DNA from: JAWRCU01 sp033542235
Lineage (GTDB): Bacteria; Pseudomonadota; Alphaproteobacteria; Rhizobiales; Rhizobiaceae
DNA length: 64,000 nt
NCBI RefSeq assembly: GCF_033542235.1
Contig: NZ_JAWRCU010000018.1
Coordinates: forward strand, 58,168-122,167
Direction: 5' to 3'
The number at the start of each line of letters is the position of its first letter. The first letter of the stretch is position 1. The translations under genes were made by a program, and so were the position numbers. This document shows, piece by piece, positions 26,280 to 33,572 of the stretch. A model generated the notes under the pieces. The model worked only from the letters and a program-made list of their open reading frames with translations. It did no database searches and was not told where the DNA came from.

Positions 26280-27257
26280 ATGACCATCAGGGCCGATGAA
26301 GTCATCGATCGCCGCCGCCTGCGCCGCAGGCTGAGCTTCTGGCGAGCCGCGACGCTCGTCCTTGCCCTTCTCGCGATCTTCGGCGCCTCGGTATGGCTTG
26401 CCGGCGACGAGTTTGGCGGCACGGCGGCCAATCACATCGCCAAGGTGAAGATCGAAGGCACCATCACTGAAGACGACGAGCTAATCGCGCGCCTGGAAAG
26501 GATCCGCAAATCCTCCGCGGTGAAAGGCGTTGTCCTATCGATCGATTCCCCCGGAGGCACGACGGCCGGCGGCGAAGCGATCTTCGACGAGGTGCGTCGC
26601 GTCGCCGCAGAGAAGCCCGTCGTGGCGCAGGTCGGCACGTTGGCCGCATCGGCCGGCTACATGATCGCCACCGCCACCGACCATATCGTCGCCCGTCAGT
26701 CCTCGATCGTCGGCTCGATCGGCGTCCTGCTGCAATATCCCGATCTGAGCGGCCTGATGGACAAGCTGGGCATCAAGCTCGAGGAAGTGAAGTCGTCGCC
26801 TTTGAAGGCCGAGCCCTCGCCCTTCAAACCCACTTCCGACGAGGCGCGCGCCATGGTGCGCAACATGATCATGGACAGCTACGACTGGTTTATCGGGCTC
26901 GTCGTCGAGCGGCGGCCGCTGACGCGCGCCGAGGTGACGAAGCTCGCCGACGGGTCGATTTTCACTGGCCGGCAGGCGTTGGGCAACAAGCTCGTCGACG
27001 CTCTTGGCGGCGAGCGCGAGGCGATCGACTGGCTGGCGAGCAAGGGCGTCGACCCTGATTTGCGGGTCATCGAGTGGAAGCCGCAGAGGTCCGGATCAAG
27101 TTGGCTCTTGTCGAATTCGCTCGCCAAGGCTGTCGCGCGCTGGCTCGGCCTGCCCGAATACGACGCCGGTCTCATCCGCGAACTCGGAGGCGAGCGTATC
27201 TTCCTTGACGGTCTGCTGTCGCTCTGGCACCCTGACAACGGCCTCTGGGGAAACTAA
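26280..27257 (+). CDS. sppA: Signal peptide peptidase SppA (S49 family)
   Basis: Membrane-bound serine protease of 325 residues that degrades cleaved signal peptides. One N-terminal transmembrane helix (ATLVLALLAIFGASVWLA, about 24-41), then a single S49 domain: SIDSPGGTTAGGEAIFDEVRR, the catalytic Ser region VGTLAASAGYMIATATDHIVARQSSIVGSIGVL, and the lysine general base in SSPLKAEPSPFKP. Size fits the short 36K type, not the double-domain E. coli form. Followed by ihfB as in other rhizobia. Confidence 0.94.
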   Translation: MTIRADEVIDRRRLRRRLSFWRAATLVLALLAIFGASVWLAGDEFGGTAANHIAKVKIEGTITEDDELIARLERIRKSSAVKGVVLSIDSPGGTTAGGEAIFDEVRRVAAEKPVVAQVGTLAASAGYMIATATDHIVARQSSIVGSIGVLLQYPDLSGLMDKLGIKLEEVKSSPLKAEPSPFKPTSDEARAMVRNMIMDSYDWFIGLVVERRPLTRAEVTKLADGSIFTGRQALGNKLVDALGGEREAIDWLASKGVDPDLRVIEWKPQRSGSSWLLSNSLAKAVARWLGLPEYDAGLIRELGGERIFLDGLLSLWHPDNGLWGN

Positions 27258-27321
27258 AAATTCAAAGCAAAATCATTCGCATACGCTCATACGAGTAGGC
27301 CTTAGTCGGGGAAGCGCGCTC

Positions 27322-27618
27322 ATGATCAAGTCGGAACTCGTGCAGATAATTGCCAACCGAAATCCCCATCTCTTCCTTCGTGACGTGGAGAACATCGTCA
27401 ACGCAATCTTCGAAGAAATCACCGAGGCGCTGGCCGAGGGAAACCGGGTGGAGTTGCGCGGCTTCGGCGCCTTCTCCGTCAAAAACAGGCCGGCTCGGAC
27501 CGGGCGCAACCCGCGCACGGGCGAATCCGTTACCGTCGAAGAGAAATGGGTGCCGTTCTTCAAGACCGGCAAGGAGCTGCGCGAGCGGCTCAACGTCAAC
27601 TACCACAAATTGGGATAA
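27322..27618 (+). CDS. ihfB: Integration host factor subunit beta
   Basis: DNA-bending protein, partner of IhfA. The 98 residues are typical: MIKSELVQIIANRNPHLFLRD, VENIVNAIFEEITEALAEGNRVELRGFGAFSV, then the beta-arm with RPARTGRNPRTGESV containing the intercalating Pro. Alphaproteobacterial IHF assists sigma-54 promoters and recombination. The conserved family start is ATG 27322; a longer frame from 27004 overlaps sppA and is rejected. Confidence 0.96.
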   Translation: MIKSELVQIIANRNPHLFLRDVENIVNAIFEEITEALAEGNRVELRGFGAFSVKNRPARTGRNPRTGESVTVEEKWVPFFKTGKELRERLNVNYHKLG

Positions 27619-27652
27619 CGCCGGCTCGCCGGCCTGATCCTTCCGGAACGAT

Positions 27653-27979
27653 ATGTACAATCGCATCCTGCTCATCGTCGTGCTCGTGCCGCTGGCGATC
27701 GTCCTCATCGCCCTGGCGGTCGCGAATCGCGAACTGGTCGCCTTCACGCTCGATCCGTTCAATCCCGGTAACCCGGCACTGACGGTCAAGCTTCCATTGT
27801 TCGTGCTGCTTTTCGTTGCACTCGTTGTCGGCCTGCTCGTCGGCAGCGCCGCGACCTGGATCAAGCAGGGCCGCTTCCGCAAGCTGGCGCGCCAGCGCGG
27901 CGAGGAGGTGCGCAGCCTGCGTGATGCCGCCATCCGCAAGGCGCCTCAGAGCACCGCGCTGCCGAAGCCGGCCGCGTGA
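27653..27979 (+). CDS. LapA/DUF1049 domain membrane protein
   Basis: A 108-residue protein with two transmembrane helices (LLIVVLVPLAIVLIALAVANRE and LFVLLFVALVVGLLVGSAATWI) and a basic cytoplasmic tail with a short helix. The motif ANRELVAFTLDPF and GLLVGSAATW match the LapA (lipopolysaccharide assembly protein A) domain, whose E. coli member helps to control LpxC. In this class it usually follows ihfB. AACG ATATG spacing supports the start. Confidence 0.85.
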   Translation: MYNRILLIVVLVPLAIVLIALAVANRELVAFTLDPFNPGNPALTVKLPLFVLLFVALVVGLLVGSAATWIKQGRFRKLARQRGEEVRSLRDAAIRKAPQSTALPKPAA

Positions 27980-27989
27980 CAGGCGGGCC

Positions 27990-28958
27990 ATGCTGACCGT
28001 AGGTGCCGAGGGCGTCGACAAGGCGCTCACTTTCGTAGGGCTCGTCGAGACGTTGCGGGATGCCTTCCGCACCGGCGCCATGCAGCCGGTCAGGCATCAT
28101 CACACGGTGGAGCGGCCCGAGGGCGCTGCCTCGACACTGCTCCTGATGCCTGCCTGGACCGATTTCAAGGCGGCCGGCTCTTCCGATGGCCATATCGGGG
28201 TCAAGATCGTCACCGTCTCGCCGGACAACAACGCGCTCGGCAAGCCGGCCGTGATGGGGCTCTATCTGCTGCTCGACGGTCGCACCGGCGAGCCGCAGGC
28301 CATCATCGACGGGCAAAGGCTGACGCAGTGGCGCACGGCCTGCGCCTCGGCCCTTGCCGCCACCTATCTGGCGCGCCAGGACGCGTCGCGGTTGCTGGTG
28401 ATCGGCGCCGGGGCGATGGCGCCATTCCTTGCCCGCGCCCATGCGGCGGTCCGCCCGATCAGGAGCATCTCGATCTGGAACCGCACGCACGCAAATGCCG
28501 AGACTGTGGCTGCAGCCCTGCGGTATGACGGCTTTGCCGCAGAGGCTGTCACCGATCTCGACGCCGCGATTGGCGCAGCGGATATCGTCTCCTCGGCCAC
28601 CATATCGAGAGAGCCACTGATCAAGGGCGCGCTGCTGAAGCCCGGAACGCATGTCGATCTGGTAGGCGGCTTCACCCCGGAGATGCGCGAGGCCGACGAC
28701 GAGGCGATCCGCCGCGCAAGGGTCTATGTCGACACGCGTGCCGGCGCCACCAAGGAGGCCGGCGACATCGTCCAGCCGCTCGCCGCCGGCATGCTGACGC
28801 GGGACGCGATCATCGCCGATCTGCACGAGCTTGCGCGCGGCGAGAAGCCGGGCCGCAGCGACGCCGGTGAGATCACGTTGTTCAAATCGGTGGGCGCCGC
28901 GCTCGAGGACCTCGCAGCGGGCATCGCAGTTTACCGGGAATTTGGCGGGCCAGCTTAG
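27990..28958 (+). CDS. Ornithine cyclodeaminase/mu-crystallin family protein
   Basis: NAD(P)-dependent enzyme of 322 residues in the ornithine cyclodeaminase/alanine dehydrogenase/ketimine reductase family. N-terminal substrate domain with GVKIVTVSPDNNALGKPAVMGLYLLLD and DGQRLTQWRTACASALAATYLA; Rossmann segment LLVIGAGAMAPFLARAHAAVRP (about 125-146); then ADIVSSATISREPLI. The real substrate cannot be told from motifs. Starts ten bases after the LapA-domain gene stop, so probably co-transcribed with it. Confidence 0.88.
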   Translation: MLTVGAEGVDKALTFVGLVETLRDAFRTGAMQPVRHHHTVERPEGAASTLLLMPAWTDFKAAGSSDGHIGVKIVTVSPDNNALGKPAVMGLYLLLDGRTGEPQAIIDGQRLTQWRTACASALAATYLARQDASRLLVIGAGAMAPFLARAHAAVRPIRSISIWNRTHANAETVAAALRYDGFAAEAVTDLDAAIGAADIVSSATISREPLIKGALLKPGTHVDLVGGFTPEMREADDEAIRRARVYVDTRAGATKEAGDIVQPLAAGMLTRDAIIADLHELARGEKPGRSDAGEITLFKSVGAALEDLAAGIAVYREFGGPA

Positions 28959-28991
28959 GCAAAGCGAAAGGCCGGCATCAGGGAGGAGAAC

Positions 28992-29402
28992 ATGCCGACG
29001 ATCGATCCTGCGAAAATCGAAACCCAGACCTTCGACTGGGGCATCATCAAATGGCTGGTGAGCCCGGACCTGACGCCGGGCGCCAACATCACCTTCGGAC
29101 AGGTCGTGCTCCTGCCCGGCGAAGGACACACGCGCCACAACCACCCTCAGTCGGAGGAAATCCTCTACGTTCTGTCAGGTACCGGCGAGCAGATGGTCGA
29201 CGACAAACCGCCCTTCTCCGTGCGGGCGGGCGACACGATCTACATCCCGACGGCAATCTACCATTCGACGATCAATACCGGCTGGGAGCCGCTCGTGCTG
29301 CTCGCGATCTACAATCCCGGCGGGGCGGAGCGCGCGTTGAGCGACCTGCCCGATTTCCGGGCCGTCCCGGTTGGCAAGGCGCCGAAGCTGAAGCGCGCCT
29401 GA
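28992..29402 (+). CDS. Cupin domain protein
   Basis: A 136-residue single-cupin protein. Motif 1 is visible as GHTRHNHPQSEEILYVLSG (two His and a Glu as metal ligands) and motif 2 as AGDTIYIPTAIYHSTINTG. Function unknown; small cupins include isomerases, dioxygenases and sensors. GGAGGAGAAC directly precedes the ATG. Follows the ornithine cyclodeaminase-like gene by 33 nt and may act on the same pathway, which is inference only. Confidence 0.86.
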   Translation: MPTIDPAKIETQTFDWGIIKWLVSPDLTPGANITFGQVVLLPGEGHTRHNHPQSEEILYVLSGTGEQMVDDKPPFSVRAGDTIYIPTAIYHSTINTGWEPLVLLAIYNPGGAERALSDLPDFRAVPVGKAPKLKRA

Positions 29403-29429
29403 CTTCAGCGGGCTCGGCGATTCGTGGGC

Positions 29430-29927
29430 ATGGCGCCGTCGCCTTTCACCCTGTTCTGGGCCTGGCTCACCGCGCTGATCTCGGCGCTCAGCCTCGGGCC
29501 GTCCTTCGCCCATGTGCTCGAGGCGTTGCCGCGCCTCAAGGTCTGGTCGCCGGAGCTGTGGCGCGAGACGACGGTGTTCAATGGCCAATACCTGCTTTTC
29601 GAGCGGGTGGGCGCGCCGCTCGACGTCGCGGCCATCCTACTGCCCGGCATTCTGACGTTTCTTGTCCGGCGCGACTCAGCAGCTATGATCACGGCAGGCG
29701 GGGCAACTTTGTTCTATGCGCTCGCGCTCGTCCTCTGGTTCGCTCTGGTTGCACCACAAAATCAAGTCCTCGCCACCTGGACACCCGGGCCGCTCCCGAC
29801 CGATTTCGCGGCCGTACAATGGGGTTGGGAGACCGGGCACATGGCGGTTGCCGCGGCCAAGCTCATCGGCTTTGCCTTCCTTGCATTGACCCTTCTGCTT
29901 ATCGGCCGCAGCCAACCTGCGGGATAG
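29430..29927 (+). CDS. Hypothetical four-helix membrane protein (DUF1772-like)
   Basis: A 165-residue integral membrane protein with about four hydrophobic segments (FWAWLTALISALSLGPSFAHVLE, LDVAAILLPGILTFLV, GATLFYALALVLWFALV, AAKLIGFAFLALTLLLIG). The GPSFAH, conserved-looking W and N residues and the length suggest an anthrone-oxygenase/DUF1772-like protein, but this is a guess by pattern. A GTG at 29424 is an alternative start. No ribosome site is strong. Confidence 0.65.
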   Translation: MAPSPFTLFWAWLTALISALSLGPSFAHVLEALPRLKVWSPELWRETTVFNGQYLLFERVGAPLDVAAILLPGILTFLVRRDSAAMITAGGATLFYALALVLWFALVAPQNQVLATWTPGPLPTDFAAVQWGWETGHMAVAAAKLIGFAFLALTLLLIGRSQPAG

Positions 29928-29992
29928 GGGTTTGTTGCGCAGCATGGGCGGCTGTGGCAGAAGCCGCGCGTCGACAAATCTCGAGGAAACGC

Positions 29993-31042
29993 TTGAAGCC
30001 TTCGCGCGAAAAACGCCGTGACGGCCGGCCCAGGCCGGAATTCCGCGACCGGCCGCAGACCGAGGCGCGCCGTCCGGCCCCCGAGATGCGCGAGCGGCCA
30101 GAGGCGCCGTCCCCAGAGCGCCAGCTGCGCCGCCGGGAGGGCGCGCTGCCAGCCGAACGCCTGCCGCTGATCCTCGAGGTGATGCCGAATGAAAATTATG
30201 CGCTTCTCGACAGCGGCGCCGGCGAGAAGCTCGAGCAATATGGTCCTTATCGCATTGTCAGGCCGGAAGGGCAGGCGATCTGGCAAAGGGCTCTGCCCCG
30301 CGGCGAATGGGAGAAGGCAGACGCCATCTTTACCGGCGACACCGACGAGGAGGGCATGGGCCGGTGGCGCTTCCCGAAGGCGCCGCTCGGCGAGACCTGG
30401 CCGATGCGGCACGACGCCATCGACTATCTCGGCCGCTTCACCTCCTTCCGGCATGTCGGCGTGTTTCCCGAGCAGGCCTCGCATTGGGACCACATGGCCT
30501 GCCTGATCGAAAGCGCGCGGCGGCCGGTCCGCGTCCTGAACCTTTTCGGCTATACCGGACTTGCCTCGCTGGTCGCGGCGCGTGCCGGCGCGGAGGTCAC
30601 TCATGTCGATGCCTCGAAGAAGGCGATCGGCTGGGCGCGCGAGAACCAGGAGGCGGCTCGCCTTGCCGACCGCCCCATTCGCTGGATCTGCGAGGACGCC
30701 ATGAAATTCGCCGAGCGCGAGGAACGGCGCGGCAGCCGCTACGACATCATCCTGCTCGATCCGCCCGCCTATGGCCGCGGCCCGAAAGGCGAGGTGTGGC
30801 AGCTTTTCAACGACCTGCCGGCGCTCGTCGACATCTGCCGCTCGATCCTGACGCCGAAGCCGCTCGCCGTCGTGCTCACCGCCTATTCGATCCGCGCTTC
30901 CTTCTTCGCGATCCATGCGCTGATGCGCGATAGCTTCGCGGGTTTGGGCGGGATCGTCGAATCGGGTGAGCTCGTGATCCGCGAGAAGTCGGCCGCACGC
31001 GCGCTTTCGACCTCTCTCTTCTCACGCTGGGTGGCCTCGTGA
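29993..31042 (+). CDS. Class I SAM-dependent rRNA methyltransferase (RlmI/COG1092-like)
   Basis: A 349-residue methyltransferase. After a basic, disordered N-terminus of about 50 residues comes a small domain (LPLILEVMPNENYALLDSGAGEKLEQYGPYRIVRPEG), then the Rossmann core with motif I VLNLFGYTGLASLVAARAG, acidic HVDASKKAI and catalytic LLDPPAYGRGPKGE. A 23S rRNA cytosine is the likely target, by family. The start TTG 29993 is chosen because CGAGGA lies six bases upstream; in-frame ATGs at 30086 and 30182 are alternatives. Its stop overlaps the next gene's GTG by four bases. Confidence 0.85.
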   Translation: MKPSREKRRDGRPRPEFRDRPQTEARRPAPEMRERPEAPSPERQLRRREGALPAERLPLILEVMPNENYALLDSGAGEKLEQYGPYRIVRPEGQAIWQRALPRGEWEKADAIFTGDTDEEGMGRWRFPKAPLGETWPMRHDAIDYLGRFTSFRHVGVFPEQASHWDHMACLIESARRPVRVLNLFGYTGLASLVAARAGAEVTHVDASKKAIGWARENQEAARLADRPIRWICEDAMKFAEREERRGSRYDIILLDPPAYGRGPKGEVWQLFNDLPALVDICRSILTPKPLAVVLTAYSIRASFFAIHALMRDSFAGLGGIVESGELVIREKSAARALSTSLFSRWVAS

Positions 31043-31899
31043 GCGCAACCGAGCAGCATCGCCGGCCGGTCGGCCAGGTGAAGGAGGTCACCAGCCTCGC
31101 CAATCCGCTCGTCAAGGACATCAAGGCGCTGGCGCTGAAGAAATTCCGCGATGAGCAGCATGCCTTCATGGCTGAAGGGCTGAAGCTCGTCATCGATGCG
31201 CTCGACCTCGGCTGGTCGATCAAAACGCTGGTCTTTGCAAAATCCGCTCACGGCAATGCCGCCGTCGAGAAGATTGCTGCCCGCACGGTCGCCGCCGGCG
31301 CCCTGGTGCTCGAGGTGAGCGAGAAGGTGCTCTCCGCGATCACGCGGCGCGACAATCCGCAGATGGTGGTCGGCGTCTTCACGCAGAAATACCTGCCGCT
31401 GAAGGACATCCGGCCGGCCGGCGATGATGTCTGGGTGGCGCTCGACCGCGTGCGCGACCCCGGCAATCTCGGCACGGTGATGCGCACCATCGACGCGGTC
31501 GGCGCCAAAGGCCTGATCCTGGTCGGCGACACCACCGACCCGTTCTCGCTGGAGACGGTACGCGCGACGATGGGCTCTGTCTTCGCCGTGCCGATCGCCA
31601 GGGCAACGGCCGAGCAGTTCCTTGCCTGGCGCAAGAGCTTTCCGGGCCTCGTCGCCGGCACGCATCTCAAGGGTGCTGTCGATTATCGCTCCGTCGACTA
31701 TGGCGGAAGGCCGGTCCTGCTCCTGATGGGTAACGAGCAGCAGGGGCTGCCGGACGAACTCGCCGCCGCCTGCGACAAGCTGCTGCGCATTCCGCAAGCC
31801 GGCCGGGCCGATTCGCTCAATCTGGCAGTCGCCACCGCCGTCATGCTCTATGAAGTGCGCCGCACGGCGCTGAAGCTCCCAACCGAGGCCGGCCAGTGA
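31039..31899 (+). CDS. TrmH/SpoU family RNA 2'-O-methyltransferase
   Basis: A 286-residue SPOUT-fold methyltransferase for tRNA or rRNA ribose 2'-OH. An N-terminal substrate-binding domain (about 15-105; ITSLANPLVKDIKALALKKFRDEQHAFMAEG-like) is followed by the SpoU domain: ALDRVRDPGNLGTVMRTIDAVGAKGLILVG, LLLMGNEQQGLPDEL, IPQAGRADSLNLAVATAVMLYEVRR with the knot motifs. GTG start overlaps the preceding stop (GTGA), and its own stop overlaps lspA in the same way, so three genes are translationally coupled. Confidence 0.92.
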   Translation: MSATEQHRRPVGQVKEVTSLANPLVKDIKALALKKFRDEQHAFMAEGLKLVIDALDLGWSIKTLVFAKSAHGNAAVEKIAARTVAAGALVLEVSEKVLSAITRRDNPQMVVGVFTQKYLPLKDIRPAGDDVWVALDRVRDPGNLGTVMRTIDAVGAKGLILVGDTTDPFSLETVRATMGSVFAVPIARATAEQFLAWRKSFPGLVAGTHLKGAVDYRSVDYGGRPVLLLMGNEQQGLPDELAAACDKLLRIPQAGRADSLNLAVATAVMLYEVRRTALKLPTEAGQ

Positions 31900-32393
31900 A
31901 GCTCAGTGCGTTCCTTCCCTATGCGGCGGTCACCGCAATCGCTGTCATCGCCGACCAGTGGATCAAATACCTGGTCGAGGCGCATCTGCCGATGCAGGAG
32001 ATCGTCGAGCTCCTGCCCTTCCTCGCCCTGTTTCGCACCTACAACACGGGAATCGCCTTCTCGATGTTCGCGTCGATCGGCGACATCGGCCTGATCGCGA
32101 TCGCGGCGGGCGTGATCCTGTTCGTGCTCTACCTGGCCTGGCGCACGGAGCCAGGCAACTGGATCGCACGGCTCGGTTTCGCGCTGATCGTCGGCGGCGC
32201 GATCGGCAACATCATCGACCGCGCGACCTATGGCCACGTGGTCGACTATATTCTCTTCCATACGCCGGTCTGGTCCTTCGCGGTCTTCAACCTTGCCGAC
32301 GCGCTGATCACCATAGGCGCGGTGCTGGTGGTGATCGAGGAACTGCTGATCTGGCGAAATAGCCGCAGTAAGACTGAACTTTCCGACGATTGA
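31896..32393 (+). CDS. lspA: Lipoprotein signal peptidase (signal peptidase II)
   Basis: Inner-membrane aspartic protease that removes the signal peptide from diacylated prolipoproteins. It has 165 residues, four transmembrane helices, and the family boxes ADQWIKYLVE, YNTGIAFSMF, GGAIGNIIDRATYGHVVDYI (first catalytic Asp) and FNLADALITIG (second catalytic Asp). GTG start overlaps the preceding methyltransferase gene stop (GTGA). Confidence 0.96.
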   Translation: MKLSAFLPYAAVTAIAVIADQWIKYLVEAHLPMQEIVELLPFLALFRTYNTGIAFSMFASIGDIGLIAIAAGVILFVLYLAWRTEPGNWIARLGFALIVGGAIGNIIDRATYGHVVDYILFHTPVWSFAVFNLADALITIGAVLVVIEELLIWRNSRSKTELSDD

Positions 32394-32445
32394 CCCGCGG
32401 CCAGCCCGCTCGCAAACTCGAAGTACACACATGGGGAGGTCGACC

Positions 32446-33441
32446 ATGCCCGAGAAATTCAAGGCGATCCTCATCTCGCGCGATGCAGACAAGAAGCAAT
32501 CGGTCGAAGTGACCGAACTGTCCGAAGCCGATCTGATGGAGGGCGACGTCACGGTCTCGGTCGAATACACGACGGTCAATTACAAGGACGGCCTTGCGAT
32601 CACCGGCAAGGCGCCGGTCGTGCGCCGCTTTCCGATGATCCCCGGGGTTGATTTCGCCGGCACGGTGCTCGCCTCCTCGCATCCCGATTTCACGGCCGGC
32701 GACAAGGTGATCCTCAATGGCTGGGGCGTGGGCGAGACGCATTACGGCGCCTATGCGCAGCGCGCCCGCGTGAAGGGCGACTGGCTGGTTCCCCTGCCCG
32801 ACGGACTGACCGCGCGCGACGCAATGGCGATCGGCACGGCCGGCTATACGGCGATGCTTTGCGTAATGGCGCTGGAACGGCACGCGATCGGTCCCGAGCG
32901 CGGCCCGGTGATCGTCACGGGAGCAGCGGGCGGCGTCGGCACGGTGGCGGTCTCGCTCCTCTCCAAGCTCGGCTACCAGGTGATCGCCTCGACCGGCCGG
33001 CCGGAAGAGGCGGACTTCCTGAAGGGCCTCGGCGCCGCCGAGATCATCACCCGGGACGAGCTTTCCGGCCCGGCAAAGCCGCTCGGCAAGGAGCGCTGGG
33101 CCGGGGGCATCGATGCGGTCGGCAGCCACACCTTGGCCAACGTGCTCTCCATGACCTCCTATGGCGGTGCTGTTGCGGCCTGCGGCCTTGCCGGCGGCAT
33201 GGACCTGCCGGCAAGCGTCATGCCTTTCATCCTGCGCGGCGTATCGCTGCTCGGGATCGATTCGGTGATGGCGCCGAAACCGCTGAGGATCGAGGCCTGG
33301 CACAGGCTGGCCAACGACCTCGACCGCGACAAGATCGCCATGTTGTCGCGGACCATCCGCTTCGACCAAATCATCGGCAGCACGAGGGCGATTGTCGAGG
33401 GCAAAATCCGCGGCCGCGTGGTGGTGGATGTGAGCGAATAG
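32446..33441 (+). CDS. YhdH/AcuI-type quinone oxidoreductase (acrylyl-CoA reductase family)
   Basis: NADPH-dependent MDR-superfamily enzyme of 331 residues without zinc ligands. Conserved parts: VEYTTVNYKDGLAITGKAPVVRRFPMIPGVDFAGTV, GWGVGETHYGAYAQRARV, VTGAAGGVGTVAVSLLSKLGYQVIASTGR (cofactor site), and DAVGSHTLANVLSM. This pattern is specific to the YhdH/AcuI subfamily, whose members reduce acrylyl-CoA to propionyl-CoA. GGGGAGGT upstream of ATG 32446 fixes the start. A 16-bp-stem inverted repeat follows. Confidence 0.92.
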   Translation: MPEKFKAILISRDADKKQSVEVTELSEADLMEGDVTVSVEYTTVNYKDGLAITGKAPVVRRFPMIPGVDFAGTVLASSHPDFTAGDKVILNGWGVGETHYGAYAQRARVKGDWLVPLPDGLTARDAMAIGTAGYTAMLCVMALERHAIGPERGPVIVTGAAGGVGTVAVSLLSKLGYQVIASTGRPEEADFLKGLGAAEIITRDELSGPAKPLGKERWAGGIDAVGSHTLANVLSMTSYGGAVAACGLAGGMDLPASVMPFILRGVSLLGIDSVMAPKPLRIEAWHRLANDLDRDKIAMLSRTIRFDQIIGSTRAIVEGKIRGRVVVDVSE

Positions 33442-33446
33442 TGCGT

Positions 33447-33506
33447 AGCGAATAGCGAATAGGGCTCCTTCGGTGCTCCGCCGCTACTCGCTATTCGCTA
33501 TTCGCT
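33447..33506 (+). terminator. Inverted repeat of AGCGAATAG units after the reductase gene
   Basis: AGCGAATAGCGAATAG (33447-33462) pairs with CTATTCGCTATTCGCT (33491-33506) over 16 bp around a 28-nt centre. The same nonamer AGCGAATAG also forms the last codons and stop of the upstream gene (33433-33441), so the unit occurs three times in one direction. Likely acts as a terminator hairpin; no T-run follows. Confidence 0.6.
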
Positions 33507-33572
33507 GTTTCGCTAAAATTCGATCGGTCGGTCCAAACATTCTCTAATCCTTCCATGTCAATGCCATAGGGC

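Noticed and set aside
29051..29992. Open frame running through the cupin and membrane protein genes into the rRNA methyltransferase
   Set aside because: It lies in another frame of two supported genes; the methyltransferase is better started at TTG 29993 after CGAGGA.
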